In this document: positions 8,651 to 17,901 of the stretch, one piece after another
Numbering within the stretch: the stretch's first letter is position 1
Layout: each line of letters opens with the position of its first letter
From: Clostridium sp.
GTDB lineage: Bacteria; Bacillota; Clostridia; Clostridiales; Clostridiaceae
Direction of reading: 5' to 3'
DNA: 59,992 nucleotides
Assembly (NCBI GenBank): GCA_022767515.1
Contig: JALENK010000019.1
Span: 1-59,992, forward strand
The notes under the pieces: model-generated
What the model was told of the DNA's origin: nothing
Seen by the model: only the letters and a program-made list of their open reading frames with translations
Database searches by the model: none
Position numbers and translations under genes: made by a program

Positions 8651-9951
8651 GAGTGGCATTTTATACATTAGGGTGTAGGGTTAACCAGTATGAGTCAGAA
8701 GCTATGGCTGAAAAGTTTATAAAGGATGGCTATGAAGTTGTTGATTATTCTGATTTTGCTGATGTTTATGTAATTAACACTTGTACTGTTACTAATATGG
8801 GAGATAAGAAATCTCGTCAGATAATTAATAGAGCTAAAAAAGAAAATTCTGAGGCAATAGTTGCTGTTGTAGGGTGTTATTCTCAGATAGCAACAAATGA
8901 AGTTAGTTCTATAGATAGTGTTGATGTTGTACTTGGGACTAGAAATAAAGGTGATATAGTTTATTATGTAAATAAGGCTAGGGAAACTCAAGAAAAGCAA
9001 GTGGTAGTTAATGAAGTATTAAGAAATAAAGTGTTTGAAGATTTAGATATTGAAGAATATCAGGATAAAACTAGAGCATTTTTAAAGATTCAAGATGGCT
9101 GTAATAGATTTTGTACATATTGCTTGATTCCATTTGCTAGAGGAAATATCTGTTCTAAAAATCCACAAAAGGTATTAAATGAAGTTGAAAGACTTGCGAG
9201 TCATGGATTTAAGGAAGTTATTTTGTCGGGAATACATATAGCTTCTTATGGAATGGAATTTGATGAGCAGTATACATTGGTTGATTTATTAGAAAAGATA
9301 GAAGAAATAGATGGAATTGAACGAGTTAGAATAGGTTCGATAGAGCCTAAATTCTTTACAGATGATGTTATTAGCAGAATTAAAAAAATGAAAAAACTAT
9401 GCCCACATTTTCATTTATCACTTCAAAGTGGATGTACTAGTGTGCTTAGTAGGATGAATAGAAGGTATACGGCGGATGAATATGAGAAAATAGTAAGACT
9501 TCTTAGAGAAAATATTAAGGATGTTTCAATAACAACAGATGTTATAGTAGGCTTCCCGGGAGAAACAGATACGGAATTTAATGAAACATATGAATTTTTA
9601 AAGAGAATAAAGCTTACTAAAACTCATGTCTTTAAATATAGTAAAAGAGAAGGAACTAAAGCAGCTGTTATGCCAAATCAAGTTGATGGAAATATAAAAG
9701 AAATCAGAAGTAAGAAACTAATAGAGTTAAATGATATTAACGAAGAGGCATTCACTAAGAATTTAATTGGCAATGAAGTATATGTATTGATAGAACAAAA
9801 GGTTAAAAATACAGAAAACACTTATGAAGGATATACATCAAATTATGTTAAGGTTGAAATTAATAATTGCAATGAAAATATGAAAGGTAATATAATTAAG
9901 TGTAGGATTACTGATAATAAAGGTAGTATTGCTATTGCAAGTTTAGTTTAA
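8647..9951 (+). CDS. mtaB: tRNA t6A37 methylthiotransferase MtaB
   Basis: A 434-residue radical SAM methylthiotransferase converting t6A to ms2t6A at tRNA position 37. The N-terminal MTTase domain has cysteines at C10 (LGCRVNQYE), INTCTV and VVGCYSQ, which bind the auxiliary cluster. The radical SAM CxxxCxxC is in DGCNRFCTYCLIPFARG (about 152-159). A C-terminal TRAM domain ends the protein. LGCRVNQYE marks MtaB rather than MiaB. It overlaps rsmE by 4 nt (ATGA). Confidence 0.95.
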   Translation: MRVAFYTLGCRVNQYESEAMAEKFIKDGYEVVDYSDFADVYVINTCTVTNMGDKKSRQIINRAKKENSEAIVAVVGCYSQIATNEVSSIDSVDVVLGTRNKGDIVYYVNKARETQEKQVVVNEVLRNKVFEDLDIEEYQDKTRAFLKIQDGCNRFCTYCLIPFARGNICSKNPQKVLNEVERLASHGFKEVILSGIHIASYGMEFDEQYTLVDLLEKIEEIDGIERVRIGSIEPKFFTDDVISRIKKMKKLCPHFHLSLQSGCTSVLSRMNRRYTADEYEKIVRLLRENIKDVSITTDVIVGFPGETDTEFNETYEFLKRIKLTKTHVFKYSKREGTKAAVMPNQVDGNIKEIRSKKLIELNDINEEAFTKNLIGNEVYVLIEQKVKNTENTYEGYTSNYVKVEINNCNENMKGNIIKCRITDNKGSIAIASLV

Positions 9952-9967
9952 GGGAGGGTTAATTAAA

Positions 9968-10312
9968 ATGGAAGATTGTATTTTTTGTAAAATAATTAAG
10001 GGAGATATACCTAGTAAGAAAATTTATGAGGATGATAAAGTATTAGCATTTTTAGATATAAATCCTGTTACACCAGTTCATTTTTTGGTTATTCCAAAGG
10101 AACATATCGCTAATATTAATGATATCAATGAAAGTAATGCAGAGATAATATCTTATATTTTTATGACAATTAAGAAATTAGCTAAAGAACAAGGTATAGA
10201 TGAATCTGGATATAGAGTAATTACTAATACTGGTAGTGATGCTGGTCAAACTGTATATCATATGCATTTTCATGTTATTGGAAAACAAAATTTAGGTGAG
10301 AAGCTTATATAA
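9968..10312 (+). CDS. hinT: HIT family hydrolase (HinT-like)
   Basis: A 114-residue histidine-triad protein. DCIFCKIIKGDIPSKKIYEDD is the typical HINT start, with CxxC, and HMHFHVIG at 98-105 carries the catalytic histidine triad. Family members hydrolyse purine nucleoside phosphoramidates, including AMP-lysine. It lies 16 nt after mtaB behind GGGAGG and is followed by a good terminator, so it is the last gene of the prmA operon. Confidence 0.93.
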   Translation: MEDCIFCKIIKGDIPSKKIYEDDKVLAFLDINPVTPVHFLVIPKEHIANINDINESNAEIISYIFMTIKKLAKEQGIDESGYRVITNTGSDAGQTVYHMHFHVIGKQNLGEKLI

Positions 10313-10321
10313 TAAGGAAAG

Positions 10322-10352
10322 TCTGAAACAATTTTATTGTTTCGGATTTTTT
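10322..10352 (+). terminator. Terminator of the prmA-hinT operon
   Basis: TCTGAAACAA (10322-10331) pairs with TTGTTTCGGA (10337-10346), 10 bp with one wobble, 5-nt loop, then TTTTTT. Confidence 0.9.
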
Positions 10353-10362
10353 CTTTTATAAA

Positions 10363-10391
10363 TTGATTGGATTAAAAAATAATATTATAAT
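10363..10391 (+). promoter_or_regulatory. Sigma-A promoter of the L,D-transpeptidase gene
   Basis: TTGATT (10363-10368), a 17-bp spacer and TATAAT (10386-10391). Confidence 0.7.
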
Positions 10392-10430
10392 AATATAGTA
10401 AATTATTTAAAATAAGGAGAGGAAAATTTT

Positions 10431-11864
10431 ATGAGTAGTGAAAATACCAATAAACAAAAAGCTTCAAAATTAAAACTTGGAATTATTTTAGGAAGTAGTA
10501 TTATTGTTGTATTAGGAGCTGTCTTGTTTTTTATTTTTATGCAAAAAAATAGTGTTGTTGGGAAATATGAAGTTATAAGGGCTAATAATGAGGTGCATAA
10601 AACAGATAAGAGTGAATTAGATGATTATGAACTTGTTATTAATTGTAGAAATAATAAGTCAGCTAAAATAAATGCAAAGGATATTGATTTAAAATACGTT
10701 GATGAAGTAAAAAAGGTTGATGTTAGTAATATTGAAGAAGAGGATAATAAAGATTCAATAGCTTATATTCCATATGAATTCCTAAAAAATATGAATATAA
10801 CAACTAAAAAATTAGTGTATGATGAAGAGGCTTTAAAGAAATATTATGATTCTTTAAGTATATTTTCAGCAGAGAATATGATAGAACCTAAGAATGCCAC
10901 CGTAAAAGAACAAAATGGGGAATATATTATTGTAAAAGAAGAAATTGGAAGCAAAATTGATAAGGATAAACTTTATAAGCTTGTTGAGAAGTATATAAAA
11001 AAAGGTGAAAAAGCAAGCATAGATGTGGAAAAAAGTGAGTGTTATATTAATCCGGAATTTACTTCAACAAGTGAAAAAGTCCAAAATGCAAAAAAGGATT
11101 TAGAGAAGTTTTCTAAGGTAAATATTACATATAATGTTAGAAATAATGTTGAAAAATTAGATGCATCAACTATAAAAACATGGTTACGTGTTGATGATAA
11201 AGCAAATGTTATTATAGATGATAATTCTGCTACTAATTATGTGCAATCTTTAGCTAATAAATATGATGAAGTTAAATATACTAGAATATTTAATACTACT
11301 AATAGAGGGAAGTTGGAATTTAATGGTGCACCTTATGGATGGCAAATTAATGTTTCATCAGAGGTTAGTCAATTGTTTCAAGCAATAAGAAATGGACAAG
11401 ATGTTACTAGGGAGCCTGTTTATTCATTAAAGGGAACTAGTGGAGATGATAATGGAATAGGTAATGATTATGTTGAGATTGATTTGACTAATCAACATTT
11501 GTGGTGCTATGTAAATTCAGCATTAATTACAGAGGCAGATATTGTATCAGGAGATGCTTCTGGAAGATATTCGCAAGATAAAAATTATGAGACACCTTCT
11601 GGTTTATATCATATTTATTATAAGACTACAAACACTGTTTTAACAGGTCCAGGCTATGCATCGCCAGTAAAATATTGGATGCCTTTTAATGGAGGAATAG
11701 GACTTCATGATGCACCTTGGAGAAAACCAGATGAATTTGGTGGAGAAATATATAAAACACCTGGACAAGGTGGATCACATGGTTGTATAAATGTTCCAAC
11801 TGATGCTGTAGCCAAAATTTATGAGAATGCTTATGCAGGTATGCCAGTAATTTGTTATAGATAG
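10431..11864 (+). CDS. Membrane-anchored L,D-transpeptidase (YkuD family)
   Basis: A 477-residue cell-wall enzyme expected outside the membrane. A basic N-terminus and one transmembrane helix (about 17-38, GIILGSSIIVVLGAVLFFIF) anchor it. A long middle region resembles the PG_binding_4 repeats found in clostridial L,D-transpeptidases. The C-terminal YkuD domain (about 345-477) has IGLHDAPWR and the catalytic GSHGCINVP near residue 450. Such enzymes make 3-3 peptide cross-links or trim peptidoglycan stems. Own promoter; monocistronic. The ATG at 10431 follows GGAGAGG. Confidence 0.9.
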   Translation: MSSENTNKQKASKLKLGIILGSSIIVVLGAVLFFIFMQKNSVVGKYEVIRANNEVHKTDKSELDDYELVINCRNNKSAKINAKDIDLKYVDEVKKVDVSNIEEEDNKDSIAYIPYEFLKNMNITTKKLVYDEEALKKYYDSLSIFSAENMIEPKNATVKEQNGEYIIVKEEIGSKIDKDKLYKLVEKYIKKGEKASIDVEKSECYINPEFTSTSEKVQNAKKDLEKFSKVNITYNVRNNVEKLDASTIKTWLRVDDKANVIIDDNSATNYVQSLANKYDEVKYTRIFNTTNRGKLEFNGAPYGWQINVSSEVSQLFQAIRNGQDVTREPVYSLKGTSGDDNGIGNDYVEIDLTNQHLWCYVNSALITEADIVSGDASGRYSQDKNYETPSGLYHIYYKTTNTVLTGPGYASPVKYWMPFNGGIGLHDAPWRKPDEFGGEIYKTPGQGGSHGCINVPTDAVAKIYENAYAGMPVICYR

Positions 11865-11901
11865 AAAAAATAACAATATAATAAAAAAATTTTATAATAT
11901 A

Positions 11902-11931
11902 TTGACATTACTAGGGAACCAGTTGTATAAT
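11902..11931 (+). promoter_or_regulatory. Sigma-A promoter of rpsU-yqeY
   Basis: TTGACA (11902-11907), an 18-bp spacer and TATAAT (11926-11931). The start point would be near 11938, leaving a structured leader of about 60 nt before rpsU. Confidence 0.85.
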
Positions 11932-11949
11932 ATATTTTGTGTTATTAAA

Positions 11950-11990
11950 CCCGTAGCTGAGTTAGTTAGAAATTTTAGCTAGCGGAGGGA
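11950..11990 (+). promoter_or_regulatory. Structured rpsU leader with two exclusive hairpins
   Basis: Fold A: 11961-11969 pairs with 11975-11983 (9 bp with wobbles), leaving the Shine-Dalgarno GGAGGGAGGG free. Fold B: CCGTAGCT (11951-11958) pairs with AGCTA-G-CGG (11977-11985, one bulge), which opens fold A and reaches the edge of the Shine-Dalgarno. The two share bases and exclude each other. Autoregulation by S21 is an inference; I know of no proof for this motif. Confidence 0.45.
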
Positions 11991-11999
11991 GGGATAATT

Positions 12000-12176
12000 A
12001 TGTCAGAAATTAAAGTAGGAGAAAACGAAACTCTTGAAAATGCGTTAAGAAGATTTAAGAGAAAATGTGCAAGAGCTGGAGTTCTTTCAGAAGTTAGAAA
12101 GAGAGAACACTACGAAAAGCCTAGTGTTAAGAAAAAGAAGAAATCAGAAGCTGCTAGAAAGAGAAAGTTTAAGTAA
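12000..12176 (+). CDS. rpsU: 30S ribosomal protein S21
   Basis: A 58-residue, very basic ribosomal protein that binds near the 16S 3' end and helps initiation. It starts [20 protein letters not shown], continues [21 protein letters not shown], and ends in a lysine/arginine tail ([15 protein letters not shown]). The ATG at 12000 lies behind GGAGGGAGGG. rpsU followed by yqeY is the usual Firmicute order. Confidence 0.97.
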   Translation: MSEIKVGENETLENALRRFKRKCARAGVLSEVRKREHYEKPSVKKKKKSEAARKRKFK

Positions 12177-12206
12177 GACATTTTCTTTTTGGAAAGAAGG
12201 TATGTT

Positions 12207-12662
12207 ATGCCAACAATTAGAGAAAGACTTCAAGATGATTGGAAAAATGCCTTAAAGGCAAAAGATAAGTTTAAGGCTAATGTAATTAGTACTGCAAAGT
12301 CAGCTATATTATTGGTTCAAAAGCAAGACCCATCTAAGGAAGTTACAGATGATATTGTTATTGAAATATTAGCTAAAGAAGTTAAGCAAAGAAGAGAAGC
12401 TGTGCTTGAATTCGAAAAGGGAAATAGACAAGATTTAGTTGAGTCAACAAATGAAGAGATTAAGATTTTGTTAGAGTACCTTCCGCAGCAGTTAAGTGAA
12501 GAAGAAATAAAACAAATTATAGAAGATTCAGCTATTGAAGCGGGTGCAAATAGCATTAAAGACATGGGAAAAGTTATGGCATTAGTTAGACCTAAGACTG
12601 TAGGTAAAGCAGATGGCAAGCTTGTTAGTCAATTAGTAAAAGAATATTTAGCTAATAAATAG
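12207..12662 (+). CDS. yqeY: GatB/YqeY domain protein
   Basis: A 151-residue protein like the C-terminal tRNA-binding domain of GatB. It has ERLQDDWKNALKAKDKFKANVI, a helical middle, and EAGANSIKDMGKVMALVRPKTVGKADGKLVSQLVKEYL at the end (quoted region about 112-149). Stand-alone YqeY proteins are thought to bind tRNA or aid amidotransferases, without firm proof. The ATG at 12207 is chosen because GAAAGAAGG ends 6 nt upstream. Cotranscribed with rpsU; a terminator follows. Confidence 0.9.
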   Translation: MPTIRERLQDDWKNALKAKDKFKANVISTAKSAILLVQKQDPSKEVTDDIVIEILAKEVKQRREAVLEFEKGNRQDLVESTNEEIKILLEYLPQQLSEEEIKQIIEDSAIEAGANSIKDMGKVMALVRPKTVGKADGKLVSQLVKEYLANK

Positions 12663-12666
12663 TAAA

Positions 12667-12702
12667 AGGAACTCTGTTTTTCAGGGTTCCTCTTATTTTT
12701 TT
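12667..12702 (+). terminator. Terminator of rpsU-yqeY
   Basis: AGGAACTCTG (12667-12676) pairs with CAGGGTTCCT (12682-12691), 10 bp, loop of five T, followed shortly by seven T. Confidence 0.9.
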
Positions 12703-12732
12703 GTAAGTAATATTTTTGAATTTGTTATCATA

Positions 12733-12741
12733 TGGTAAAAT
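12733..12741 (+). promoter_or_regulatory. Extended -10 promoter of the yqfC operon
   Basis: TGG-TAAAAT (12733-12741), an extended -10 about 30 nt before the yqfC start. yqfC homologues are known sporulation genes, so a sigma-E type promoter is possible too; I cannot tell them apart by eye. Confidence 0.45.
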
Positions 12742-12772
12742 AATGATAGCTCTGAATAAGGAGAAATTTTGA

Positions 12773-13024
12773 GTGAGTGATATTAAGGACACAATTAACA
12801 AGATTGAATATCCCATTATTACTATAGAAGGAAATGAAGAGTTAACGGTAGAAAATCACAGAGGGATTATTGAGCTATGTGAAAATAGAGTTAAAATAGC
12901 ATCTAAGATTGGAATAATTGAAGTAAATGGATTCGATTTTGAAGTTCTGTATATTGGTGAATGTACACTTGTAATAGGTGGTAAGATAAAAGTAATAAAT
13001 GTGGGTAAAGAAAATAATGATTAA
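12773..13024 (+). CDS. yqfC: Sporulation protein YqfC
   Basis: An 83-residue YabP/YqfC-family protein; members are made in the mother cell and are needed for efficient sporulation. The beta-strand-rich pattern IEGNEELTVENHRGIIELCEN and VNGFDFEVLYIGECTLVIGGKI is typical. GTG start at 12773 with AAGGAG 9 nt upstream. It overlaps yqfD by 8 nt (13017-13024), as is usual for this pair. Confidence 0.88.
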   Translation: MSDIKDTINKIEYPIITIEGNEELTVENHRGIIELCENRVKIASKIGIIEVNGFDFEVLYIGECTLVIGGKIKVINVGKENND

Positions 13025-14132
13025 TTATTTAAAAAAAGGTCTTGTTTTTGTTGAAGTAAGTCTTAGAGATATTGAAGAATTTTTAAATGAGCTTTGGAGA
13101 AAGAATATTAAAGTTTCAAATTTAAAGAGGAAAAATATAGTTACTATAAAAATGAGTATTAGCTATGAACATTTATCAGAAGTAAAAAATATTGTTGAAG
13201 AATTTAATGGTAAAATAAAAATATTGCAATATAAGGGATTAAGGTTTCAATTGAAAAATATAAAAAGGAAGAAAACTTTGTTTATTGGTATTATTTGTTT
13301 TTGGGGAACAATAATTGCCTTATCTCGTTTTATTTGGGCTATTGAAATTAAGACAACTGAAAATATATCACCATATGAAGTGAGGAAGACTTTAAAAAAA
13401 ATAGGTATATATCCTGGAAAATTAAAAAGTAGTATAGATGTTTATGCACTTGAAAAACAATTAGAAGCAGAAAATGGGGATATAGTATGGATTTGGTCTA
13501 GAATAGAAGGAAGCACACTTAAATTAAAAGTTGAAGAGAAGGTTAATCCTCCTGAAAAAAATGAAAAGGAAGATGAATGTATAGTTGCTAATTATGATGG
13601 TGAGATAAAGAAAATATATGTGAATTCAGGTAAATCTCTCGTAAATGTAGGTGACATAGTTAAAAAAGGAGATATATTAATTGATGGTATTAGAGGAAAT
13701 GATGAGAATCAAACACGAGTTGAGCCTAAAGGAGTAGTTGTTGCTAATACATTTTATCAAAAGAAAATTCAAATTCAAGTAAGAGGGGAAAAATTAGAAA
13801 GAAACGGTAATTTCGATAAGGATATGTATATATCTTTAGCAGGAAAAAGAATTTACTTGAAAAAGAGTATTAATAAATATGAATATTATGATAGAATAGA
13901 AGAAAAAGGGAAAGTAATTACTTGTATATATTATTATGAAAAAGAATATAAGAAAATTAGTGAACCAGTAGAATTATTAAAGAAAGATGCAGTGGAAAAA
14001 CTAAAAGAGTCCTTAGAAAATAATTTAAAAAATGGGGCTAAAATTATTGACCAAAATATAACATATAATGAAATAGATTCTGAGAGGATAGATGTAATAG
14101 TAGATTTTGTAGTGGAACAAGAAATAACATAA
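13017..14132 (+). CDS. yqfD: Sporulation protein YqfD
   Basis: About 371 residues, related to B. subtilis YqfD and stage IV proteins. N-terminal cytoplasmic part, one transmembrane helix at about residues 86-105 (LFIGIICFWGTIIALSRFIWAI), then a long extracytoplasmic domain with a lipoyl/HlyD-like stretch (SLVNVGDIVKKGDILIDGI). The ATG at 13017 inside the end of yqfC is preferred to 12999, since related proteins begin near MxxLKKG. phoH normally comes next, but here the next gene is pgpH only 26 nt downstream. Confidence 0.88.
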   Translation: MINYLKKGLVFVEVSLRDIEEFLNELWRKNIKVSNLKRKNIVTIKMSISYEHLSEVKNIVEEFNGKIKILQYKGLRFQLKNIKRKKTLFIGIICFWGTIIALSRFIWAIEIKTTENISPYEVRKTLKKIGIYPGKLKSSIDVYALEKQLEAENGDIVWIWSRIEGSTLKLKVEEKVNPPEKNEKEDECIVANYDGEIKKIYVNSGKSLVNVGDIVKKGDILIDGIRGNDENQTRVEPKGVVVANTFYQKKIQIQVRGEKLERNGNFDKDMYISLAGKRIYLKKSINKYEYYDRIEEKGKVITCIYYYEKEYKKISEPVELLKKDAVEKLKESLENNLKNGAKIIDQNITYNEIDSERIDVIVDFVVEQEIT

Positions 14133-14158
14133 TTGTATAATAAAGCAGGTGATACAAA

Positions 14159-16231
14159 TTGAAGAGCGAAAAAATAAAGCAATCAAGAATTTTTAAAGGG
14201 AGAATAGGAAGACTATTAATAATGATAGTGACCTTTTTGTGCGTTTTCTTTATATTATTATCAAGTGTAGTTCCTAAAAAATATGAATTAAATGTTGGAG
14301 ATATTGCAGAGGCGGATATAAAAGCACCTAGAGAAACTATAGATGAATATGCTACAGCAGTAAAGCTCAATGAGGCAATAAAAAATGTAGATAAGCAATA
14401 TACAAAGAAAAATGAGGTTAAACAGACAGCAATTGATAATATAAATAAAATTTTTAGAGACATACTAGATAGCAGGAAATCTTCAGAGGGTGATGTTATT
14501 AAAATAAATAGGATTTTTAATAATTTAGATGTGGAGTATGAAGAGGCGGAGAAGATTTATAATCTTTCAGAAGATAAGGTGTACTCCTATAATAAAATAT
14601 TAAATGATATATTAGAAGATATATATGATAATAATAACATTACTGAAAATAAAGAGGATTTAGATAATGCAAAGGAGATAGCTAAAAATGCTATTGAAAA
14701 ATCTGAAATAGATAGTCAACTAAAAACTATTTTTGTAAAAATAGTTTATGCTCAGATTAAACCTAATTTTTTCTATGATGAAGAGAAGACAAATGAAAAG
14801 CTTGAGGAAGTTAAGAAGAATGTAGAACAAGTTACTATAAAAAAGAATCAAATTATAGTTAAAGATGGGGAACCTGTTACAGAATCACAAATTGAAATAT
14901 TAGAGTCTCTAGGTTTATTAAGTGAAAGTGGAGAAACTATGGCAATGCTTTTGCTTTTTCTAATCTTAGCTTTATTTGTAATGTTAATACTAATAGTACA
15001 ATATGTTTATATATCAAAATATACTAAGCTTATTGAAGGAAATAAAGTCAAAAATTTAATGCTGATAAATATGATTACAGTAATTACATTGGTTTTGGCA
15101 AAAGGTTTTTCACTTATATCAGTTTACTTGATACCATTAGCTTTTGCACCTATAGTTATATCTCAATTGATAGATTATAGAATATCACTTGTTATTAGTA
15201 GTTTGGATTTGATTTTTATAGCTGTAATTGCTGAATTTGATGCAAAAGTAATTATTATAGGTTTGATTAATATATTGGTGGCATCAATGATTTTAAGAAA
15301 TGTACAACAAAGAAATGAAATAATGTATTCTATGCTATATTTGATTTTAATAAGTACACTTATTAATTTTTCGGTTGAGGGAATATTGTCAACTAATATG
15401 AAGGTGGTTTTAATTAATTGTTTATATTCAGCTCTTGGGGTTGCAATATCGTCAATAATAGCTATTGGAACATTACCATTTTTTGAAATGACCTTCAATA
15501 TTATGACTATTGTAAAACTTTTAGAAATAAGTAATCCAAACAATCCATTGTTAAAAAGATTACTTATGGAAGCGCCTGGAACTTATCATCACAGCATGAC
15601 AGTTGCAAATCTTGCAGAGGTTGCAGCAGATGAGGTGGGAGCAAATCCTATAATAACAAGGGTGGGAGCTTATTATCATGATGTTGGAAAGCTTGAAAGA
15701 CCATATTTCTTTAAAGAAAATCAGTATAATGACGATAATCCTCATAATAGGATAACACCTAATTTGAGTGCACTTATTATTATTTCACATGTAAAAGATG
15801 GAATTGAACTTGCAAAGAAAAATAAGATACCTCAAAGGATAATTGATATTATTAGGGAGCATCATGGTACGACATTGGTAAAATATTTTTATTATAATGT
15901 AAAAAATGCTGCTGAAAATCCAGATGATATAAATCCAGATGATTATAAATATTTAGGACCGATTCCGCAGAGTAAAGAATCAGCTATAATAATGTTAGCA
16001 GATTCAACAGAGGCAGCTGTAAGGTCTATAAAAGAGCCGAATGAAGAGAAAATAAAGAAAATGATATATGATATTGTAGATGATAAATTACAATCTGGAC
16101 AGTTAAATGATAGTGAATTAACATTAAAGGATATAGAGAAAATTAAAGAATGTTTTATTAAATCTTACAATGGAATGTATCATAAGAGAATTGAGTATCC
16201 AAAAGAATTAAAGAGAGATGAACAAAAATGA
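14159..16231 (+). CDS. pgpH: PgpH-type c-di-AMP phosphodiesterase (7TM-HD)
   Basis: A 690-residue membrane HD hydrolase (YqfF). One N-terminal helix (about 20-40) is followed by an extracellular 7TMR-HDED domain to about residue 255, then seven transmembrane helices (about 260-450). The cytoplasmic HD domain has [29 protein letters not shown] and [12 protein letters not shown]. Homologues hydrolyse c-di-AMP and so affect osmolyte and wall homeostasis. TTG start at 14159 behind AGGTGA. It overlaps ybeY by 4 nt. Confidence 0.93.
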   Translation: MKSEKIKQSRIFKGRIGRLLIMIVTFLCVFFILLSSVVPKKYELNVGDIAEADIKAPRETIDEYATAVKLNEAIKNVDKQYTKKNEVKQTAIDNINKIFRDILDSRKSSEGDVIKINRIFNNLDVEYEEAEKIYNLSEDKVYSYNKILNDILEDIYDNNNITENKEDLDNAKEIAKNAIEKSEIDSQLKTIFVKIVYAQIKPNFFYDEEKTNEKLEEVKKNVEQVTIKKNQIIVKDGEPVTESQIEILESLGLLSESGETMAMLLLFLILALFVMLILIVQYVYISKYTKLIEGNKVKNLMLINMITVITLVLAKGFSLISVYLIPLAFAPIVISQLIDYRISLVISSLDLIFIAVIAEFDAKVIIIGLINILVASMILRNVQQRNEIMYSMLYLILISTLINFSVEGILSTNMKVVLINCLYSALGVAISSIIAIGTLPFFEMTFNIMTIVKLLEISNPNNPLLKRLLMEAPGTYHHSMTVANLAEVAADEVGANPIITRVGAYYHDVGKLERPYFFKENQYNDDNPHNRITPNLSALIIISHVKDGIELAKKNKIPQRIIDIIREHHGTTLVKYFYYNVKNAAENPDDINPDDYKYLGPIPQSKESAIIMLADSTEAAVRSIKEPNEEKIKKMIYDIVDDKLQSGQLNDSELTLKDIEKIKECFIKSYNGMYHKRIEYPKELKRDEQK

Positions 16232-16728
16232 TATATGTTGATGACAGACAAGAAGTAATAGTTATTACTGACAAGGAAGTTGATGTTTTAAGAAATACTA
16301 TTTTATTTGCATTAAAAGAGGAGGAAGTTAATATTCCTTGTGAGGTTTCGTTGATATTTGTGGATAATGCAAGTATAAGGGAAATAAATAGAGAAAATAG
16401 GCAGATTGATAGGGAAACTGATGTATTATCATTTCCTATGTTAGAATATGAAAATAATATGGTTTTTAAGGAATATTATAAAGATTTTAAATTTGATGAA
16501 ACATATTTAGATGAAGGCGAATTGGTAATTGGAGATATTGTATTATCTCTTGAGAAAGCAAAAGAACAAGCAAAAGAATATGGTCATTCCTTTGAGAGAG
16601 AATGTAATTATTTGGTTATTCATTCGGTTTTACATCTTCTTGGCTATGACCATATGGTTGAAGAAGATAAAGTTAAAATGAGAGAGAGAGAAGAAGAATT
16701 ATTAAATAAATTAGGAATAAGTAGGTGA
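16228..16728 (+). CDS. ybeY: rRNA maturation endonuclease YbeY
   Basis: A 166-residue metal-dependent endoribonuclease needed for 16S 3' maturation. The zinc motif [11 protein letters not shown] lies at about 131-141. [19 protein letters not shown] earlier in the protein is the conserved N-terminal signature. An insert around residues 75-95 ([20 protein letters not shown]) is typical of clostridial copies. ATGA overlap with pgpH and a 4-nt gap to the next gene show tight coupling. Confidence 0.95.
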   Translation: MIYVDDRQEVIVITDKEVDVLRNTILFALKEEEVNIPCEVSLIFVDNASIREINRENRQIDRETDVLSFPMLEYENNMVFKEYYKDFKFDETYLDEGELVIGDIVLSLEKAKEQAKEYGHSFERECNYLVIHSVLHLLGYDHMVEEDKVKMREREEELLNKLGISR

Positions 16729-16732
16729 TAGT

Positions 16733-17434
16733 ATGAAGCTAAAAAAATTACTTGATAGCTTTAATAGTGCTATAGACGGGATTATAAATACTGTGAGAAC
16801 AGAAAGAAATATGAAAATTCATGTTATTGCAACACTTTTAGTTCTTATTTCATGTTTATTATTTGATGTGTCTAGATATGAATTTTTGGCTATTATTATT
16901 GTTATAGGTATGGTCTTAGCAGCAGAAGTCTTCAATACAGCTATAGAAGCAACTATAGATATGACAAAGAATTATTATCACCCACTTGCAAAGGTGGCAA
17001 AGAATGCAGCAGCTGGTGCGGTATTTTTATCTGCAGTAACAGCTGTAATTGTAGGATATGTAGTTTTTTGGGATAAAATTACTAGTTTGTCTTTTCAAGG
17101 TATTCAAAAGATTAGAGAATCAAATCCGTTTGCAATATTAATTGTTATAGTTTTTGTAAGTGTAGCGACAGTTGTTGCTAAGGCAATATTTGGCGAGGGG
17201 ACACCACTTAAGGGTGGAATGCCAAGTGGTCATAGTGCTTTATCATTTTCTATGGCAACAATAATTAGTTGGTATACAGATAACCCAACATGTGTAGTAA
17301 TAAGTTATTTAATGGCATTTATTACTGCACAAAGCAGAGTTGATGCAGAAGTACATACTGTAGCTGAAGTATTTGTTGGAGGGGTATTTGGAACTTTATT
17401 AACTATACTTATATTTGCTCTTTTCAAAATTTGA
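16733..17434 (+). CDS. DgkA-type kinase fused to PAP2 phosphatase
   Basis: A 233-residue two-part membrane protein. The N-terminal half (1-120) is a DgkA-type undecaprenol/diacylglycerol kinase with NTAIEATIDM and three helices. The C-terminal half is a PAP2 phosphatase with KGGMPSGHSALSFSM and SRVDAEVHTVAEVF. The last acidic residue of the PAP2 triad motif is E where classical enzymes have D. Kinase and phosphatase in one chain suggest lipid-carrier recycling for wall synthesis. Between ybeY and cdd, as in B. subtilis dgkA. Confidence 0.88.
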   Translation: MKLKKLLDSFNSAIDGIINTVRTERNMKIHVIATLLVLISCLLFDVSRYEFLAIIIVIGMVLAAEVFNTAIEATIDMTKNYYHPLAKVAKNAAAGAVFLSAVTAVIVGYVVFWDKITSLSFQGIQKIRESNPFAILIVIVFVSVATVVAKAIFGEGTPLKGGMPSGHSALSFSMATIISWYTDNPTCVVISYLMAFITAQSRVDAEVHTVAEVFVGGVFGTLLTILIFALFKI

Positions 17435-17489
17435 TATAAAAATTATCGAATTGAAGCATACTATAGCTAAGAAGGGGAGTTTGAGAGTT

Positions 17490-17888
17490 ATGATTAATGA
17501 ATTGATTGAGAGTGCTATTAATGCAAGGGAAAAGGCATACTGTCCATATTCTAAATTTAAAGTTGGTGCAGCAGCATTATTTGAAGACGGAAATATATAC
17601 ACTGGTTGTAATATTGAGAATGCTTCTTATGGTGCAACTAATTGTGCTGAAAGAACAGCTATATTTAATGGTGTATCACAGGGGAATAGGGTACTTAAAG
17701 CTTTAGCACTTATTGGAGATACAAATGGATTTACTTATCCTTGTGGTATTTGTAGGCAAGTAATTTGTGAATTTGCGCAAAATGAAGAGATAAAAATATA
17801 TATCGTAAAAAATAAAAATGAAATATTAGAAAAAAAATTAAGTGAAATTATGCCAGATGCTTTTTCAAAGAAAGAGCTGGGGTTATAG
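17490..17888 (+). CDS. cdd: Cytidine deaminase
   Basis: A 132-residue homotetrameric-type cytidine deaminase of pyrimidine salvage. It has [11 protein letters not shown], the catalytic [20 protein letters not shown] with the proton-shuttling Glu, and [12 protein letters not shown] carrying the two zinc cysteines. The ATG at 17490 has AAGGGGAG (17472-17479) upstream. An open frame upstream (from 17415) overlaps the end of the phosphatase gene and is not supported. Confidence 0.95.
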   Translation: MINELIESAINAREKAYCPYSKFKVGAAALFEDGNIYTGCNIENASYGATNCAERTAIFNGVSQGNRVLKALALIGDTNGFTYPCGICRQVICEFAQNEEIKIYIVKNKNEILEKKLSEIMPDAFSKKELGL

Positions 17889-17901
17889 AAGTGGAGGATT
17901 A

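Noticed and set aside
12067-12255. Open frame overlapping rpsU and yqeY
   Set aside because: Overlaps two conserved genes in another frame without a ribosome site.
14044-14463. Long antisense open frame across the yqfD/pgpH junction
   Set aside because: It is opposite two well-supported genes, has no ribosome site, and its composition is that of a shadow frame in AT-rich DNA.
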